A DNA stretch of 64,000 bases from Candidatus Villigracilis propinquus (GTDB lineage: Bacteria; Chloroflexota; Anaerolineae; Anaerolineales; Villigracilaceae): assembly GCA_016714565.1 (NCBI GenBank), contig JADKDM010000021.1:33236-97235 (forward strand), written 5' to 3'. This document shows, one piece after another, positions 25,182-33,648 of this stretch (its first letter is position 1; the number at the start of each line of letters is the position of its first letter). A model generated the notes under the pieces. The model was not told where the DNA came from. It made no database searches and saw nothing but the letters and a program-made list of their open reading frames with translations. Position numbers and translations under genes: made by a program.

Positions 25182-26040
25182 CCAAGCAACCCTTGCCATC
25201 ATTGGAGGTTCAGGCCTATATAACATGAGCGGACTTGAGCAGACGGAAGAAATAGTTGTGGATACTCCTTTTGGGAAGCCAAGCGCGCCGATCACCATTG
25301 GAACACTTGAAGGAATGCGGGTCGCCTTCCTTGCCCGGCACGGAATCGGGCACCACATCACACCCACTGAAGTACCTTACCGCGCAAACATTTACGCGCT
25401 TAGATCGCTGGGCGTGGAACGTCTGGTCAGTATTAGCGCATGCGGTTCGTTGCGGGAGGATTACGCACCCGGCCATATTGTGATTCCAGATAACATCTTC
25501 GATTTCACAAAAGACCGAAGCCGTTCATTTTTTGGTGAAGGGTTCGTGGCACACATAGGTGTGGCAGATCCATTCTGCGGCGAACTCTCGGGCCAATTGG
25601 AATCTGCGGTTCGCGCCACCGGCGCGACACTTCACATTGGCGGCTCTCTCATTACAATTGAAGGTCCACGTTTTTCCACAAAAGCGGAATCGCACGCATA
25701 CCGTGCGTGGGGCATGTCCATCATCGGGATGACCGCTTCTCCGGAGGCGTTTCTGGCAAGAGAAGCCGAGTTGTGCTATTCAACGATGGCGCATGTTACA
25801 GATTACGATGTGTGGCATAAAAGTGAATCACCTGTGACGGTTGAAATGGTGATCCAGACCCTGAATAAGAACACCACCATCGCGCAGGACGCCATCCGCA
25901 ACCTGGTGCGGGGATTGAGCAAAGAGCGGGCGTGCAACTGCGGACAAGCTCTCGCAACCGCATTAATTACCAACCCCAAGGTGATTCCCGCAGAGACACG
26001 CAAAAAACTGGACCTGCTGGTCGGAAAATATCTCAGCTGA
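25174..26040 (+). CDS. mtnP: S-methyl-5'-thioadenosine phosphorylase
   Basis: 288 residues. LAIIGGSGLYNM (phosphate loop), PFGKPS, LARHGIGHHITPTEVPYRAN, SACGSLREDYAPG, IEGPRFSTKAES and MTASPEAFLAREAELCYSTM are the MTAP motifs in order. It splits methylthioadenosine to adenine and methylthioribose-1-phosphate in methionine salvage after polyamine or related synthesis. Its position between FHA genes and the rodA-pbpA fusion is odd functionally but the 8-nt overlap makes cotranscription certain. Confidence 0.95.
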   Translation: MDNQATLAIIGGSGLYNMSGLEQTEEIVVDTPFGKPSAPITIGTLEGMRVAFLARHGIGHHITPTEVPYRANIYALRSLGVERLVSISACGSLREDYAPGHIVIPDNIFDFTKDRSRSFFGEGFVAHIGVADPFCGELSGQLESAVRATGATLHIGGSLITIEGPRFSTKAESHAYRAWGMSIIGMTASPEAFLAREAELCYSTMAHVTDYDVWHKSESPVTVEMVIQTLNKNTTIAQDAIRNLVRGLSKERACNCGQALATALITNPKVIPAETRKKLDLLVGKYLS

Positions 26041-26101
26041 AAATTGAAAACCAACTCAGCCATCATCCTTCAATTTGAAAAAAATGATGTACCATTGAAG
26101 C

Positions 26102-28525
26102 ATGCATGATTTAACTCAGAGTCGCCTGTTGCGCTGGTCGGCCCTCTTTTTATTTATACAATCCACGATCCTCACGCTTTCCGCTGCGGTTAGGGAACGC
26201 TCCTGGGATGTGGATTACAAAATATCCCATTGGCTGGGATTCCTTGCGTGGGTTGTGCTATTCAACCTGCTGCATCGCATCACCTCAAAACACCTCCCTG
26301 AACGCGACCCTTATATTTTGCCTGCGGCTGCCCTGCTCACAGGCTGGGGGCTGCTCACCATCTGGAGACTGGACGAAGCCTTTGGGCTTCGCCAAACGAT
26401 CTGGCTTGGGATCAGCACCCTTACATTTATCCTTGCAATTCTATTCCTAAAAAATCTACATTTCCTAAGAAGCTATAAATATGTATTCCTGAGCGGCGGC
26501 CTGCTTATCACTGCACTCACACTGCTTTTTGGTACCAACCCGCTGGGGTATGGGCCGCGCCTTTGGCTGGGCTGCTGCGGGGTTTATTTTCAACCGTCTG
26601 AACCGCTTAAGCTATTGCTCGTTATCTACCTCGCGGCGTATCTTGCAGACCGTGTGAGTTTTCAACTATTCTCCTTTCCACTTCTTGTACCCACACTGGT
26701 AGTGACAGGGTTGGCGCTGCTACTGTTACTTGTTCAACGCGACCTCGGGACCGCTTCCATTTTTGTTTTTATTTTCACCGTAATGATTTTCCTCGCCACT
26801 GGCAAGCGACGGGTATTATTCAGCGCGGCAACATTTCTGGCGCTCGCGCTTTTCCTTGGCTACTTCTTCATTGACATCATTCGCATCCGCATCATCGGAT
26901 GGATCAACCCGTGGACAGACCCTTCCGGCAACTCCTACCAGATCGTTCAATCCCTGCTGGCAGTTGCTAACGGCGGCACCATGGGGCGTGGACTTGGGAT
27001 CGGGAGTCCCTCACTTGTGCCTGTTGCGATCTCCGATTTTATCTATGCGGCAATAGCGGAAGAAACGGGTCTTGTCGGGACCCTGGGCTTGCTTGCCCTG
27101 ATCTGGCTGATTCTCGCTAGAGGTTTGATCGTCGCCCTGCGAGCGTCGGATCGATTCCGGCGATTCCTTGCAGCGGGAGTGGTTGCGTATCTTGGCATTC
27201 AAAGCCTACTCATTATCGGTGGGAATGTACGCCTCCTCCCTCTTACAGGGGTGACACTGCCATTTGTTTCCTACGGCGGCTCTTCATTGCTGACGTCCTT
27301 CGTTGCATTATTCCTGCTTCTCACTATCAGCAACGAGGAAGACAGTGAACCGGCGGCGTTGCAGGAGCCCAAACCATATTCCATCCTCGCTGGCATCCTG
27401 GCGCTCGGACTCGTTTCTGTTGCGCTGAGTACCGCGTGGTGGTCGGTCATCCGCTCACCCGACCTGCTGCTACGGACGGATAACCCACGCCGCACCATCG
27501 CAGACAGGTATGTGCAGCGCGGCGCACTGGTGGACAGGGACAATCAGCCAATCAACATAACCGAGGGCGTGAGCAGTTCATACCAAAGAGTGTATCTATA
27601 CCCTAACCTTGCTCCCGTTACTGGCTATACGCATCCTGTTTACGGGCAAGCTGGGCTCGAAGCTGCACTCGATAATTACCTGCGCGGTTTGCAGGGAAAT
27701 CCATCCAGTTTGATTCTGTGGAACGAGCTGATCTATGGAACTCCCCCCGCCGGCTTGGACGTACGCTTAAGCATTGATCTGGGTCTGCAAGCCAAAGCCG
27801 ATCAATTGCTGCAAGGAAATTCTGGGGCAATCATTTTGATGAACGCGGAGACTGGTGAGATTTTGGTCATGGCTTCGCACCCAACATACGACCCAAACAA
27901 AATGGATGTGGAAGGTGAAGTGCTTTCGCGGGACGAATCCGCTCCACTGCTCAATCGCGCCACCCAGGGCTTGTACTCGATCGGGTCAGCTCTGCTTCCA
28001 TTAACGCGGGCAGAGTTTGGCATGACACAGCCAACAAATTTGGAGCTGCAATCATTTTACGAAAAACTCGGTTTGCTGAAAGCGCCAGCGATCAACATGC
28101 CTGTTGCCGCTGACGATGAGAACACTTCACTTCAAAATTTGAAAATCAGTCCCTTGCAATTAAGCGTTGCCGCTGCTGCTCTTAGCTATAAGGGGATCGC
28201 CCCCTCTCCGCGCATTGCAACAGCCGTGAACACACCAGAACAGGGATGGGTAGTGCTTCCAGCTTTGAGTCAGCCGGTAGATGTGATTCAGGCATCGGCG
28301 GCGAATGAAGCGGCGATGTCATTCATTCAGGAAGGCAAGCCATATTGGAGTCATATCGGGCAGGCAAGTGTGGACGGGGCTAATGTCACATGGCTGCTGG
28401 CGGGAACACTGCCGGAATGGCGCGGCACACCGTTGGTGTTGATCGTTACGCTCGAAGATCTTGATGCGCAGCTGGCGGAAAGTATCGGGGACAGCCTTCT
28501 AAATAATGCCGGGTTGAGTCAATAG
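26102..28525 (+). CDS. RodA/FtsW glycan polymerase fused to a penicillin-binding-protein domain lacking catalytic motifs
   Basis: 807 residues. Residues 1-420 are a SEDS protein with about ten membrane segments: QRDLGTASIFVFIFT, MGRGLGIGSPSLVP and ISDFIYAAIAEETGLVG, where Asp312 matches the essential SEDS aspartate, then PFVSYGGSSL. Residues about 430-807 resemble PbpA: a further membrane helix (ILAGILALGLVSVALSTAWW), GALVDRDNQPI, a VTGYTHPVYGQAGLE segment and GAIILMNAETGEILVMASHP. The transpeptidase motifs are missing: the SxxK site reads S629-A-L-L632 instead of S-x-x-K, no SxN box follows, and the KTG site reads VDG. The polymerase half should work; the second half can only be structural. 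The fha genes upstream fit the actinobacterial fhaA-fhaB-rodA-pbpA order. Confidence 0.9.
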   Translation: MHDLTQSRLLRWSALFLFIQSTILTLSAAVRERSWDVDYKISHWLGFLAWVVLFNLLHRITSKHLPERDPYILPAAALLTGWGLLTIWRLDEAFGLRQTIWLGISTLTFILAILFLKNLHFLRSYKYVFLSGGLLITALTLLFGTNPLGYGPRLWLGCCGVYFQPSEPLKLLLVIYLAAYLADRVSFQLFSFPLLVPTLVVTGLALLLLLVQRDLGTASIFVFIFTVMIFLATGKRRVLFSAATFLALALFLGYFFIDIIRIRIIGWINPWTDPSGNSYQIVQSLLAVANGGTMGRGLGIGSPSLVPVAISDFIYAAIAEETGLVGTLGLLALIWLILARGLIVALRASDRFRRFLAAGVVAYLGIQSLLIIGGNVRLLPLTGVTLPFVSYGGSSLLTSFVALFLLLTISNEEDSEPAALQEPKPYSILAGILALGLVSVALSTAWWSVIRSPDLLLRTDNPRRTIADRYVQRGALVDRDNQPINITEGVSSSYQRVYLYPNLAPVTGYTHPVYGQAGLEAALDNYLRGLQGNPSSLILWNELIYGTPPAGLDVRLSIDLGLQAKADQLLQGNSGAIILMNAETGEILVMASHPTYDPNKMDVEGEVLSRDESAPLLNRATQGLYSIGSALLPLTRAEFGMTQPTNLELQSFYEKLGLLKAPAINMPVAADDENTSLQNLKISPLQLSVAAAALSYKGIAPSPRIATAVNTPEQGWVVLPALSQPVDVIQASAANEAAMSFIQEGKPYWSHIGQASVDGANVTWLLAGTLPEWRGTPLVLIVTLEDLDAQLAESIGDSLLNNAGLSQ

Positions 28526-28529
28526 AATC

Positions 28530-28560
28530 AAAAAGGTCAGGCGATGTGCCTGACCTTTTT
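28530..28560. terminator. Bidirectional intrinsic terminator
   Basis: 13-bp stem: A5-GGTCAGGC (28530-28542) with GCCTGACC-T5 (28548-28560), loop GATGT. Shared by the convergent fusion and ferredoxin genes. Confidence 0.9.
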
Positions 28561-28576
28561 ATTATCTTACTTTAAA

Positions 28577-28990
28577 TTACGAACCCTGATCGCTATCTTT
28601 CGCGCCATAGCCGGGGCCGCTCTTGAAGAATTCGTAATTGGACTGAACATCAGCAGTGAGGTCCACCACTTCGCCAGCGGCGAGCTGTTTTGTAGTTTCC
28701 AAAACAACTTCTTTACCATTGTGATTCTTGCCTTCGTAGTGACCCGTGAGGCCGACCTTGCTGATGTACTCGCCGCCCTTGGCGGTGTACGCAGCGGGAA
28801 CTTCATCTTCGGGGAAGATGGCAGCGTAGGGACATTCGGGAACGCAGGCGCCGCAGTCGATGCAGGTATCGGGGTCGATATACATCCAGGGCCATTCTGC
28901 CACAGGCTGACCAGGGACGATACACTCTACAGGACATACTTCAATACAACCGCGATCACGAATACACAAGCTGGTAATAATATGGGTCAT
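28577..28990 (-). CDS. Seven-iron-type ferredoxin with long C-terminal extension
   Basis: 137 residues. Eight Cys in the order C9, C15, C19, C23, C43, C46, C49, C53 give a CxxCxxCxxxCP 4Fe-4S motif (CIDCGACVPECP) plus an N-terminal CIRDRGCIEVCP of 3Fe-4S/4Fe-4S type; this fits 7Fe/8Fe ferredoxins, used for low-potential electron transfer in the cytoplasm. The roughly 80 residues after the ferredoxin core have no Cys and no known motif (SKVGLTGHYEGKNHNGKEV). AAAAGGAG lies 8 nt before the ATG. Confidence 0.9.
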   Translation of the reverse strand: MTHIITSLCIRDRGCIEVCPVECIVPGQPVAEWPWMYIDPDTCIDCGACVPECPYAAIFPEDEVPAAYTAKGGEYISKVGLTGHYEGKNHNGKEVVLETTKQLAAGEVVDLTADVQSNYEFFKSGPGYGAKDSDQGS

Positions 28991-29033
28991 GAGGTTTTCT
29001 CCTTTTGGGATAATAGATAAACTTATTGAAGCT

Positions 29034-29061
29034 ATTATAACTTTGTTTAATCTCGTGACAA
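29034..29061 (-). promoter_or_regulatory. Sigma-70-type promoter of the ferredoxin gene
   Basis: On the minus strand TTGTCA (29061-29056), 16-nt spacer, TATAAT (29039-29034). It gives a leader of roughly 35-40 nt with a strong ribosome-binding site. Confidence 0.65.
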
Positions 29062-29175
29062 GGGCATGGCCTTTTCCAAAGTCAGAAAACCTTCAACGCG
29101 AATTCCACGAATAAAGCGAATATCGCGAAATTTCTTATTGATGTCGTGATGGTTTTCGATGTTTGATCAGGTAAA

Positions 29176-29216
29176 AAATACAGGCCTGTGGAGGTGAACT
29201 CCGCAGGCCTGTATTG
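29176..29216. terminator. Hairpin terminator after the superoxide dismutase gene
   Basis: AATACAGGCCTG (29177-29188) pairs with CAGGCCTGTATT (29204-29215), and GGAG/CTCC pair inside. It lies 20 nt past the sod stop codon; the T-run on that strand is short. Confidence 0.7.
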
Positions 29217-29235
29217 TGTGTACCAGGTAATTAAA

Positions 29236-29841
29236 CTACTTGGCTGCGAATTTTTCAGCCACGGCGTCCCAGTTGATCACATTCCAGAAAGCGGTGATGT
29301 AATCGGGGCGGCGGTTCTGATAGTTGAGGTAGTAGGCGTGTTCCCAAACGTCAATGCCGAGGATGGGAGCGAAGCCGTCTGAGAGCGGGCTGTCTTGATT
29401 GGCGGTGGAGACAACAGCGAGGCCAGCGCCCTTCTTGACGAGCCAGGCCCAACCGGAGCCGAAGCGGGTTGTGGCGGCTGTGGTGAATTCCGCTTTGAAA
29501 TTATCAAAGGAAGTGAAGGAAGCATCGATGGCCTTGGCAAGCTCGCCCTTGGGAGCGCCGCCAGCGTTGGGTCCCATGATCTCCCAGAAGAGATTGTGGT
29601 TGTAGGTGCCGCCGCCGTGGTTGCGGACAACGCCGCGCACGCCTTCGGGAACAGCGTTCAAATCACTGAGCAACTCCACGAGGGATTTGCCGGCCAGTTC
29701 GGGGGTCTTATCTACAGCGCCGTTCAGGTTGGTAATGTAGGTCTGGTGGTGCTTGGTATGGTGGATCTCCATTGTGCGCGCGTCGATGTGGGGTTCCAAC
29801 GCGTCGTATGCGTATGCGAGTTTGGGAAGTTCAAAAGCCAT
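29236..29841 (-). CDS. Fe/Mn superoxide dismutase
   Basis: 201 residues, normal family length. Metal ligands are visible: His in EIHHTKHHQTYI, His in NHNLFW, Asp and His in DVWEHAYYLNYQNRRPDYI. The family motif WGSGWAWLVKK-like (FGSGWAWLVKKGAGL) is present. It converts superoxide to hydrogen peroxide and oxygen. Fe or Mn preference cannot be set with confidence from motifs alone. AAGGAGAGACACTC precedes the ATG. It implies oxygen exposure. Confidence 0.95.
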   Translation of the reverse strand: MAFELPKLAYAYDALEPHIDARTMEIHHTKHHQTYITNLNGAVDKTPELAGKSLVELLSDLNAVPEGVRGVVRNHGGGTYNHNLFWEIMGPNAGGAPKGELAKAIDASFTSFDNFKAEFTTAATTRFGSGWAWLVKKGAGLAVVSTANQDSPLSDGFAPILGIDVWEHAYYLNYQNRRPDYITAFWNVINWDAVAEKFAAK

Positions 29842-30027
29842 GAGTGTCTCTCCTTGAGTTTTCTATTTACTTTATGAAATTTCGTTTCATTGAACGTATA
29901 CCCGCCGCATTAGAAATGCTCTTATTTTGTCGCGGGTATTATATAATTCGATTTTACTCCCTAACCAGTGCGCTTGCAAGAATTTAGACAATTTTTATAC
30001 AAATATCATATAAATCAAGGAAACCTA

Positions 30028-30951
30028 ATGACCGACGCTCGCGCCAGACTTTTCCTGCCTTTTGCAATTCTCATCGCCATACTCGCGGTCTCCACCGCGA
30101 GCATTTTTATCCGTTTCGCGCAGAACGATGGCGTGCCCTCTCTTGTGATCGCAGCCCTGAGATTGACTTTCGCCACTGTGATTCTGACTCCTGTGGCACT
30201 GACCCGTCATTTGGATGAAATAAAACGCTTCACGCGGACCGAGATCCTGCTCGGTGTTTTCTCGGGCATTTTCCTCGCTGTTCACTTTGCCACATGGATC
30301 ACTTCTCTTGAATACACGAGTGTTGCCAGTTCGGTGGTGTTCGTTGCGACAGGGCCGTTGTGGGTGGCGTTGTTTTCACCAATGCTGTTGAAAGAGCATC
30401 TCACGAGGACGGCTGTTGTCGGGTTGGCGCTGTCCATCGTCGGCGGGGCAATTATCGGCTTGTCTGATGCGTGTACGTGGTCAGGCGGTCTCTCCTGTCC
30501 CGACCTGCAAAACATCATGCAGGGACGCGCCATGTGGGGCAACTTCCTCGCTCTGGCCGGCGCGTGGGCGGTGACGGGATATTTGATCATCGGTAGAAAA
30601 TTGCGTGCGGGAATGTCTCTCGTACCGTATATATTTTTGGTGTACGGCATGGCGTCCATCGCGTTGATCATCATCATGTTCGTTTCAGGAAACACTCCAT
30701 TCGGGTACGCGCCCAAAACTTATGGCTGGATCCTGCTGCTTGCCATCCTTCCTCAGTTGGTTGGGCATTCCACCTATAACTGGGCATTGAAATATCTGCC
30801 CGCCGCGCTGGTGGCAGTCACCACACTCGGTGAACCGATCGGTTCCGCAACTTTGGCATTCTTCCTGTTGAATGAAACGCCTGCCATTACCACCATCATC
30901 GGCGGCGTATTTATTTTGACGGGTATTTATTTGGCGTCGAGAAAAAAATGA
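30028..30951 (+). CDS. EamA/DMT-family transporter
   Basis: 307 residues from the ATG at 30028 (AAGGAAACCTA in front). Ten hydrophobic segments arranged as two EamA repeats, with the internal hallmark GAWAVTGYLIIGRKLR at the second repeat and LPAALVAVTTLGEPIGSATLAF near the end. The family exports metabolites such as amino acids; the substrate is unknown. Between the repeats a loop holds CTWSGGLSCPDLQNIMQG with two Cys. Overlaps the gluconokinase start by 4 nt. Confidence 0.88.
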   Translation: MTDARARLFLPFAILIAILAVSTASIFIRFAQNDGVPSLVIAALRLTFATVILTPVALTRHLDEIKRFTRTEILLGVFSGIFLAVHFATWITSLEYTSVASSVVFVATGPLWVALFSPMLLKEHLTRTAVVGLALSIVGGAIIGLSDACTWSGGLSCPDLQNIMQGRAMWGNFLALAGAWAVTGYLIIGRKLRAGMSLVPYIFLVYGMASIALIIIMFVSGNTPFGYAPKTYGWILLLAILPQLVGHSTYNWALKYLPAALVAVTTLGEPIGSATLAFFLLNETPAITTIIGGVFILTGIYLASRKK

Positions 30952-31430
30952 TCATCGTAGTGATGGGCGTTTCAGGTTCGGGAAAGTCAACGGTCGGCTC
31001 GCTGCTGGCCGATGAACTTGGCTGGCCGTTTTACGACGCTGACGATTTTCACAACGAGGCTAATCGAAATAAAATGTCGCAGGGCATCCCATTAACCGAT
31101 GATGACCGCTCGACCTGGCTTGCATCATTGCAGGAATCGATCCAGAACAACGTCAATTCAGAAACCTCAATTGTTCTTGCTTGTTCCGCCTTGAAGGAAT
31201 CTTATCGTACCATTCTCAAAGTACATGAACAGGTCAGGTTCGTTTATTTGAAGGGTTCCTATGCTGAAATCGAATCCCGCATGAAAAACCGCACGGGGCA
31301 TTTTATGCCAGTAAAATTGTTAAAAAGTCAATTTGAAACCCTCGAAGAACCGAGAGATGCGTTGACGGTGGCGCTCACCCACTCACCAAAAGAAATCATC
31401 CAATTCATTCGCAAAGGACTCGCATTATGA
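30948..31430 (+). CDS. gntK: Gluconokinase
   Basis: 160 residues. VVMGVSGSGKSTVGSLLADE holds the Walker A loop (G7-T15), then FYDADDFHNEANRNKMSQG and PLTDDDRSTWL, the gluconate-binding stretch of GntK/IdnK. It phosphorylates D-gluconate to 6-phosphogluconate. It overlaps by 4 nt with both the transporter before it and the YbaK-type gene after it, so three unrelated-looking genes form one transcription unit; the upstream transporter may bring in the substrate, but this is inference. Confidence 0.92.
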   Translation: MIIVVMGVSGSGKSTVGSLLADELGWPFYDADDFHNEANRNKMSQGIPLTDDDRSTWLASLQESIQNNVNSETSIVLACSALKESYRTILKVHEQVRFVYLKGSYAEIESRMKNRTGHFMPVKLLKSQFETLEEPRDALTVALTHSPKEIIQFIRKGLAL

Positions 31431-31918
31431 AACTCCCCGCTCATGTATATCTTGATGAAAACAACATCGCCTACGAAGCACTCAGCTTCTCACCAGAAAC
31501 AGAAAAAGGTGCAGCCAATGTGGCACACGCTCTCGGTTTCTCAGAACGGCAAGCCGTGAAAACTTTGATCTTTCAAGTGGACACGGGCGAGCGTGTGCTG
31601 GTGATGCTTGGCGGTGACCAAAACGCGATCTCGGGCAATCTCAAAAAGGCGATAGGCTCCCGCAATATCCAAATGGCGCAGCCGGAGGCGGTAAAGGAAA
31701 CGACAGGCTACATCATCGGCTCCATCCCTGCCTTTGGCTGGCAGCCGGAAGGCTTCAGAAGCTTTCTGGAGGCGAGTCTGGTCAACGAGCCCATCCTCGG
31801 TACGGGAGCGGGTCAATGGGGTGAGGAGATCATGATCACGCCTGAGAATTTGATCAAGGCAAGCAAGGCGATCGTGGTGAATTTGACCGATAAAGAGAAA
31901 CCTGTAATCAACAGTTAA
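31427..31918 (+). CDS. YbaK/EbsC-type aminoacyl-tRNA deacylase
   Basis: 163 residues. The YbaK fold is recognisable: a first strand/helix (HVYLDENNIAYEALSF), VKTLIFQVDTGERVLVMLGG with the conserved Lys, GYIIGSIPAFGW and an ending MITPENLIKASKA. Members clear mischarged tRNAs, such as Cys-tRNA(Pro) or Ala-tRNA(Pro). Which tRNA is edited here cannot be told. Coupled to gntK by ATGA overlap and closed by a strong terminator. Confidence 0.9.
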   Translation: MKLPAHVYLDENNIAYEALSFSPETEKGAANVAHALGFSERQAVKTLIFQVDTGERVLVMLGGDQNAISGNLKKAIGSRNIQMAQPEAVKETTGYIIGSIPAFGWQPEGFRSFLEASLVNEPILGTGAGQWGEEIMITPENLIKASKAIVVNLTDKEKPVINS

Positions 31919-31966
31919 CCTTTGTATCCATTTTTTACTATCTGCTGGCCTCCACAAGTTTGACTC

Positions 31967-31994
31967 AAAAAACGCCTCTTTCGAGGCGTTTTTT
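31967..31994. terminator. Bidirectional intrinsic terminator
   Basis: 12-bp perfect stem, A6-CGCCTC with GAGGCG-T6, loop TTTC. It serves the gene ending at 31918 and, on the other strand, malQ, from which it is now separated by the inserted repeat at 31999-32100. Confidence 0.9.
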
Positions 31995-32105
31995 ATCTAC
32001 TGATGTTACGCAATTACGCTTCGACTACGAGCGGGAACTTCGTCTTGAGCGCAGCCGAAAGACATTGTACATATTATCCCTTTTTCTGCGTAACATCAGT
32101 TATCT
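31994..32105. mobile_element. MITE with 14-bp terminal inverted repeats and 5-bp target duplication
   Basis: ACTGATGTTACGCA (31999-32012) and its exact complement (32087-32100) bound a 102-bp element. The five bases TATCT occur immediately outside both ends (31994-31998 and 32101-32105), as expected for a target-site duplication. There is no coding capacity, so it would have been moved by a transposase elsewhere. It is inserted between malQ and its terminator; the malQ stop TAA straddles the junction and is kept. Confidence 0.8.
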
Positions 32106-33605
32106 ATTCGATAACCAATTCAAATCTCGTAAACCAGCTGCGTAATCGTCGCGAAGGTCATTATCGCCCATGCGCCACTCCCAGTTACCGCCCAACCTGC
32201 TTGGGAAGTTCATTCGCGCTTCGCCGCCGAGACCGAGCACATCCTGCATGGGGGCAATGCCAAAGACCGCCACCGACTTCCACACAGCCCGTATCAGATC
32301 CCAGGCGAAGTCGTGGCCGTCCACGCCGAGGTAGCGATGTGCAAAGTCTCGTTCGTGGCTGGGAGCGGCAGCGTACCAGCCCATAGCCGTGTCGTTATCA
32401 TGAGTACCAGTATAGGCCACACAATTGGGGATATAGTTATGAGGGAGGAAAGGATTATCGGGACCGGTAAAGCTGAACTGCAGCACCTTCATGCCGGGCA
32501 GGTCAAAAGCTGCGAGCAACTCAAGCACGTCCGGAGTGACCAAACCCAAATCCTCTGCGATGATCGGCAGGCCCGTCCCTTGCGTATTCAATCCATCTCC
32601 CAAAAATTTGTCCACAACGCGGAACAAGTCTTTGCCGGGACCGGGGACCCAACGTCCGTTTTCAGCGGTCTTGTGCTCGGCAGGAATTTCATAGTAGCCT
32701 GCAAAGCCGCGGAAGTGGTCGAAGCGCAGGATGTCCATAAATTTGAGGGAAGCCTGAACGCGTGAAAGCCACCACGAATAGTTTTCCTTTTTATGCACTT
32801 CCCAGTTGTACAGTGGGTTGCCCCATAATTGCCCCGTGGTGGAGAACAGATCTGGTGGAACGCCCGCCACAACTGTGGGATTTCCGCTTTTATCTAGGAA
32901 GAACAGGTCTGGATGCGCCCACACGTCAGCTGAGTCATACGCGACAAAGATGGGAATATCACCAATGATCTGAATCCCTTTTTCGTTGGCATAAGCGCGG
33001 ACTTTATTCCACTGCCTGAAAAAGAGGAATTGATAGAAGGAGTAGCGCATGACGCTTTCGGCTAATTCTTTTCGGGCCTTGGTCATCGCAGTCTTTTTGC
33101 GGGAACGCAACGCTTCAGGCCACCCGTTCCATGCTCCGCCGCCATTGGCCTCTTTCAAGGCCATGAAGAGAGCAAAGTCATCGAGCCAGGAAGCGTTGTC
33201 AGCGCAGAAATAGTCAAAGGCTTCACGCAGCTGCCCTGAGTTGGATTGGAAGCGGGAAAATGCCTTCAGCAAAAGATCCAGCTTTTTTGGAATGAGCAGG
33301 CCAAAGTTTATGGAAGAGGCGGGCAGGCTTCGCAATTCATCCAAATCGTCCACATTCACAAGTCCTTCAGCCAGCAATTCATCGGGACTTAATAGATAAG
33401 GGTTTCCAGCAAAAGCTGAAAAACATTGATACGGAGAATCGCCATACCCTGTGGGTCCCAAGGGAAGGATTTGCCAGAGCTTGCAGCCCGTGGACGAAAG
33501 CCAATCCACGAAGCGATAGGACTGCGGGCCAAGATCGCCAATGCCATATGGACCGGGTAAGCTGGAGGGATGGAGAAGAATACCTGAGGAGCGCGTGAAT
33601 GCCAT
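32100..33605 (-). CDS. malQ: 4-alpha-glucanotransferase (amylomaltase)
   Basis: 501 residues. GH77 motifs in order: SGILLHPSSLPGPYGIGDLG at the start, QILPLGPTGYGDSPYQ, IIGDIPIFVAYDSADVWAHP, DILRFDHFRGFAGYYEIP (catalytic Asp nucleophile), PIIAEDLGLVTPDV (acid/base Glu) and YTGTHDNDTAMGWY. It transfers maltooligosaccharide units, acting with glycogen enzymes; glgA is directly upstream on the same strand. The gene ends right at a MITE insertion without losing residues that can be recognised. Confidence 0.96.
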   Translation of the reverse strand: MAFTRSSGILLHPSSLPGPYGIGDLGPQSYRFVDWLSSTGCKLWQILPLGPTGYGDSPYQCFSAFAGNPYLLSPDELLAEGLVNVDDLDELRSLPASSINFGLLIPKKLDLLLKAFSRFQSNSGQLREAFDYFCADNASWLDDFALFMALKEANGGGAWNGWPEALRSRKKTAMTKARKELAESVMRYSFYQFLFFRQWNKVRAYANEKGIQIIGDIPIFVAYDSADVWAHPDLFFLDKSGNPTVVAGVPPDLFSTTGQLWGNPLYNWEVHKKENYSWWLSRVQASLKFMDILRFDHFRGFAGYYEIPAEHKTAENGRWVPGPGKDLFRVVDKFLGDGLNTQGTGLPIIAEDLGLVTPDVLELLAAFDLPGMKVLQFSFTGPDNPFLPHNYIPNCVAYTGTHDNDTAMGWYAAAPSHERDFAHRYLGVDGHDFAWDLIRAVWKSVAVFGIAPMQDVLGLGGEARMNFPSRLGGNWEWRMGDNDLRDDYAAGLRDLNWLSNR

Positions 33606-33648
33606 GATGGTTACACCTTCAAAAAATATTTTACTGACTCGATTTTTT

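Noticed and set aside
31994..32105. Complete insertion sequence
   Set aside because: 102 bp between the repeats leave no room for a transposase, so it is a MITE or similar.
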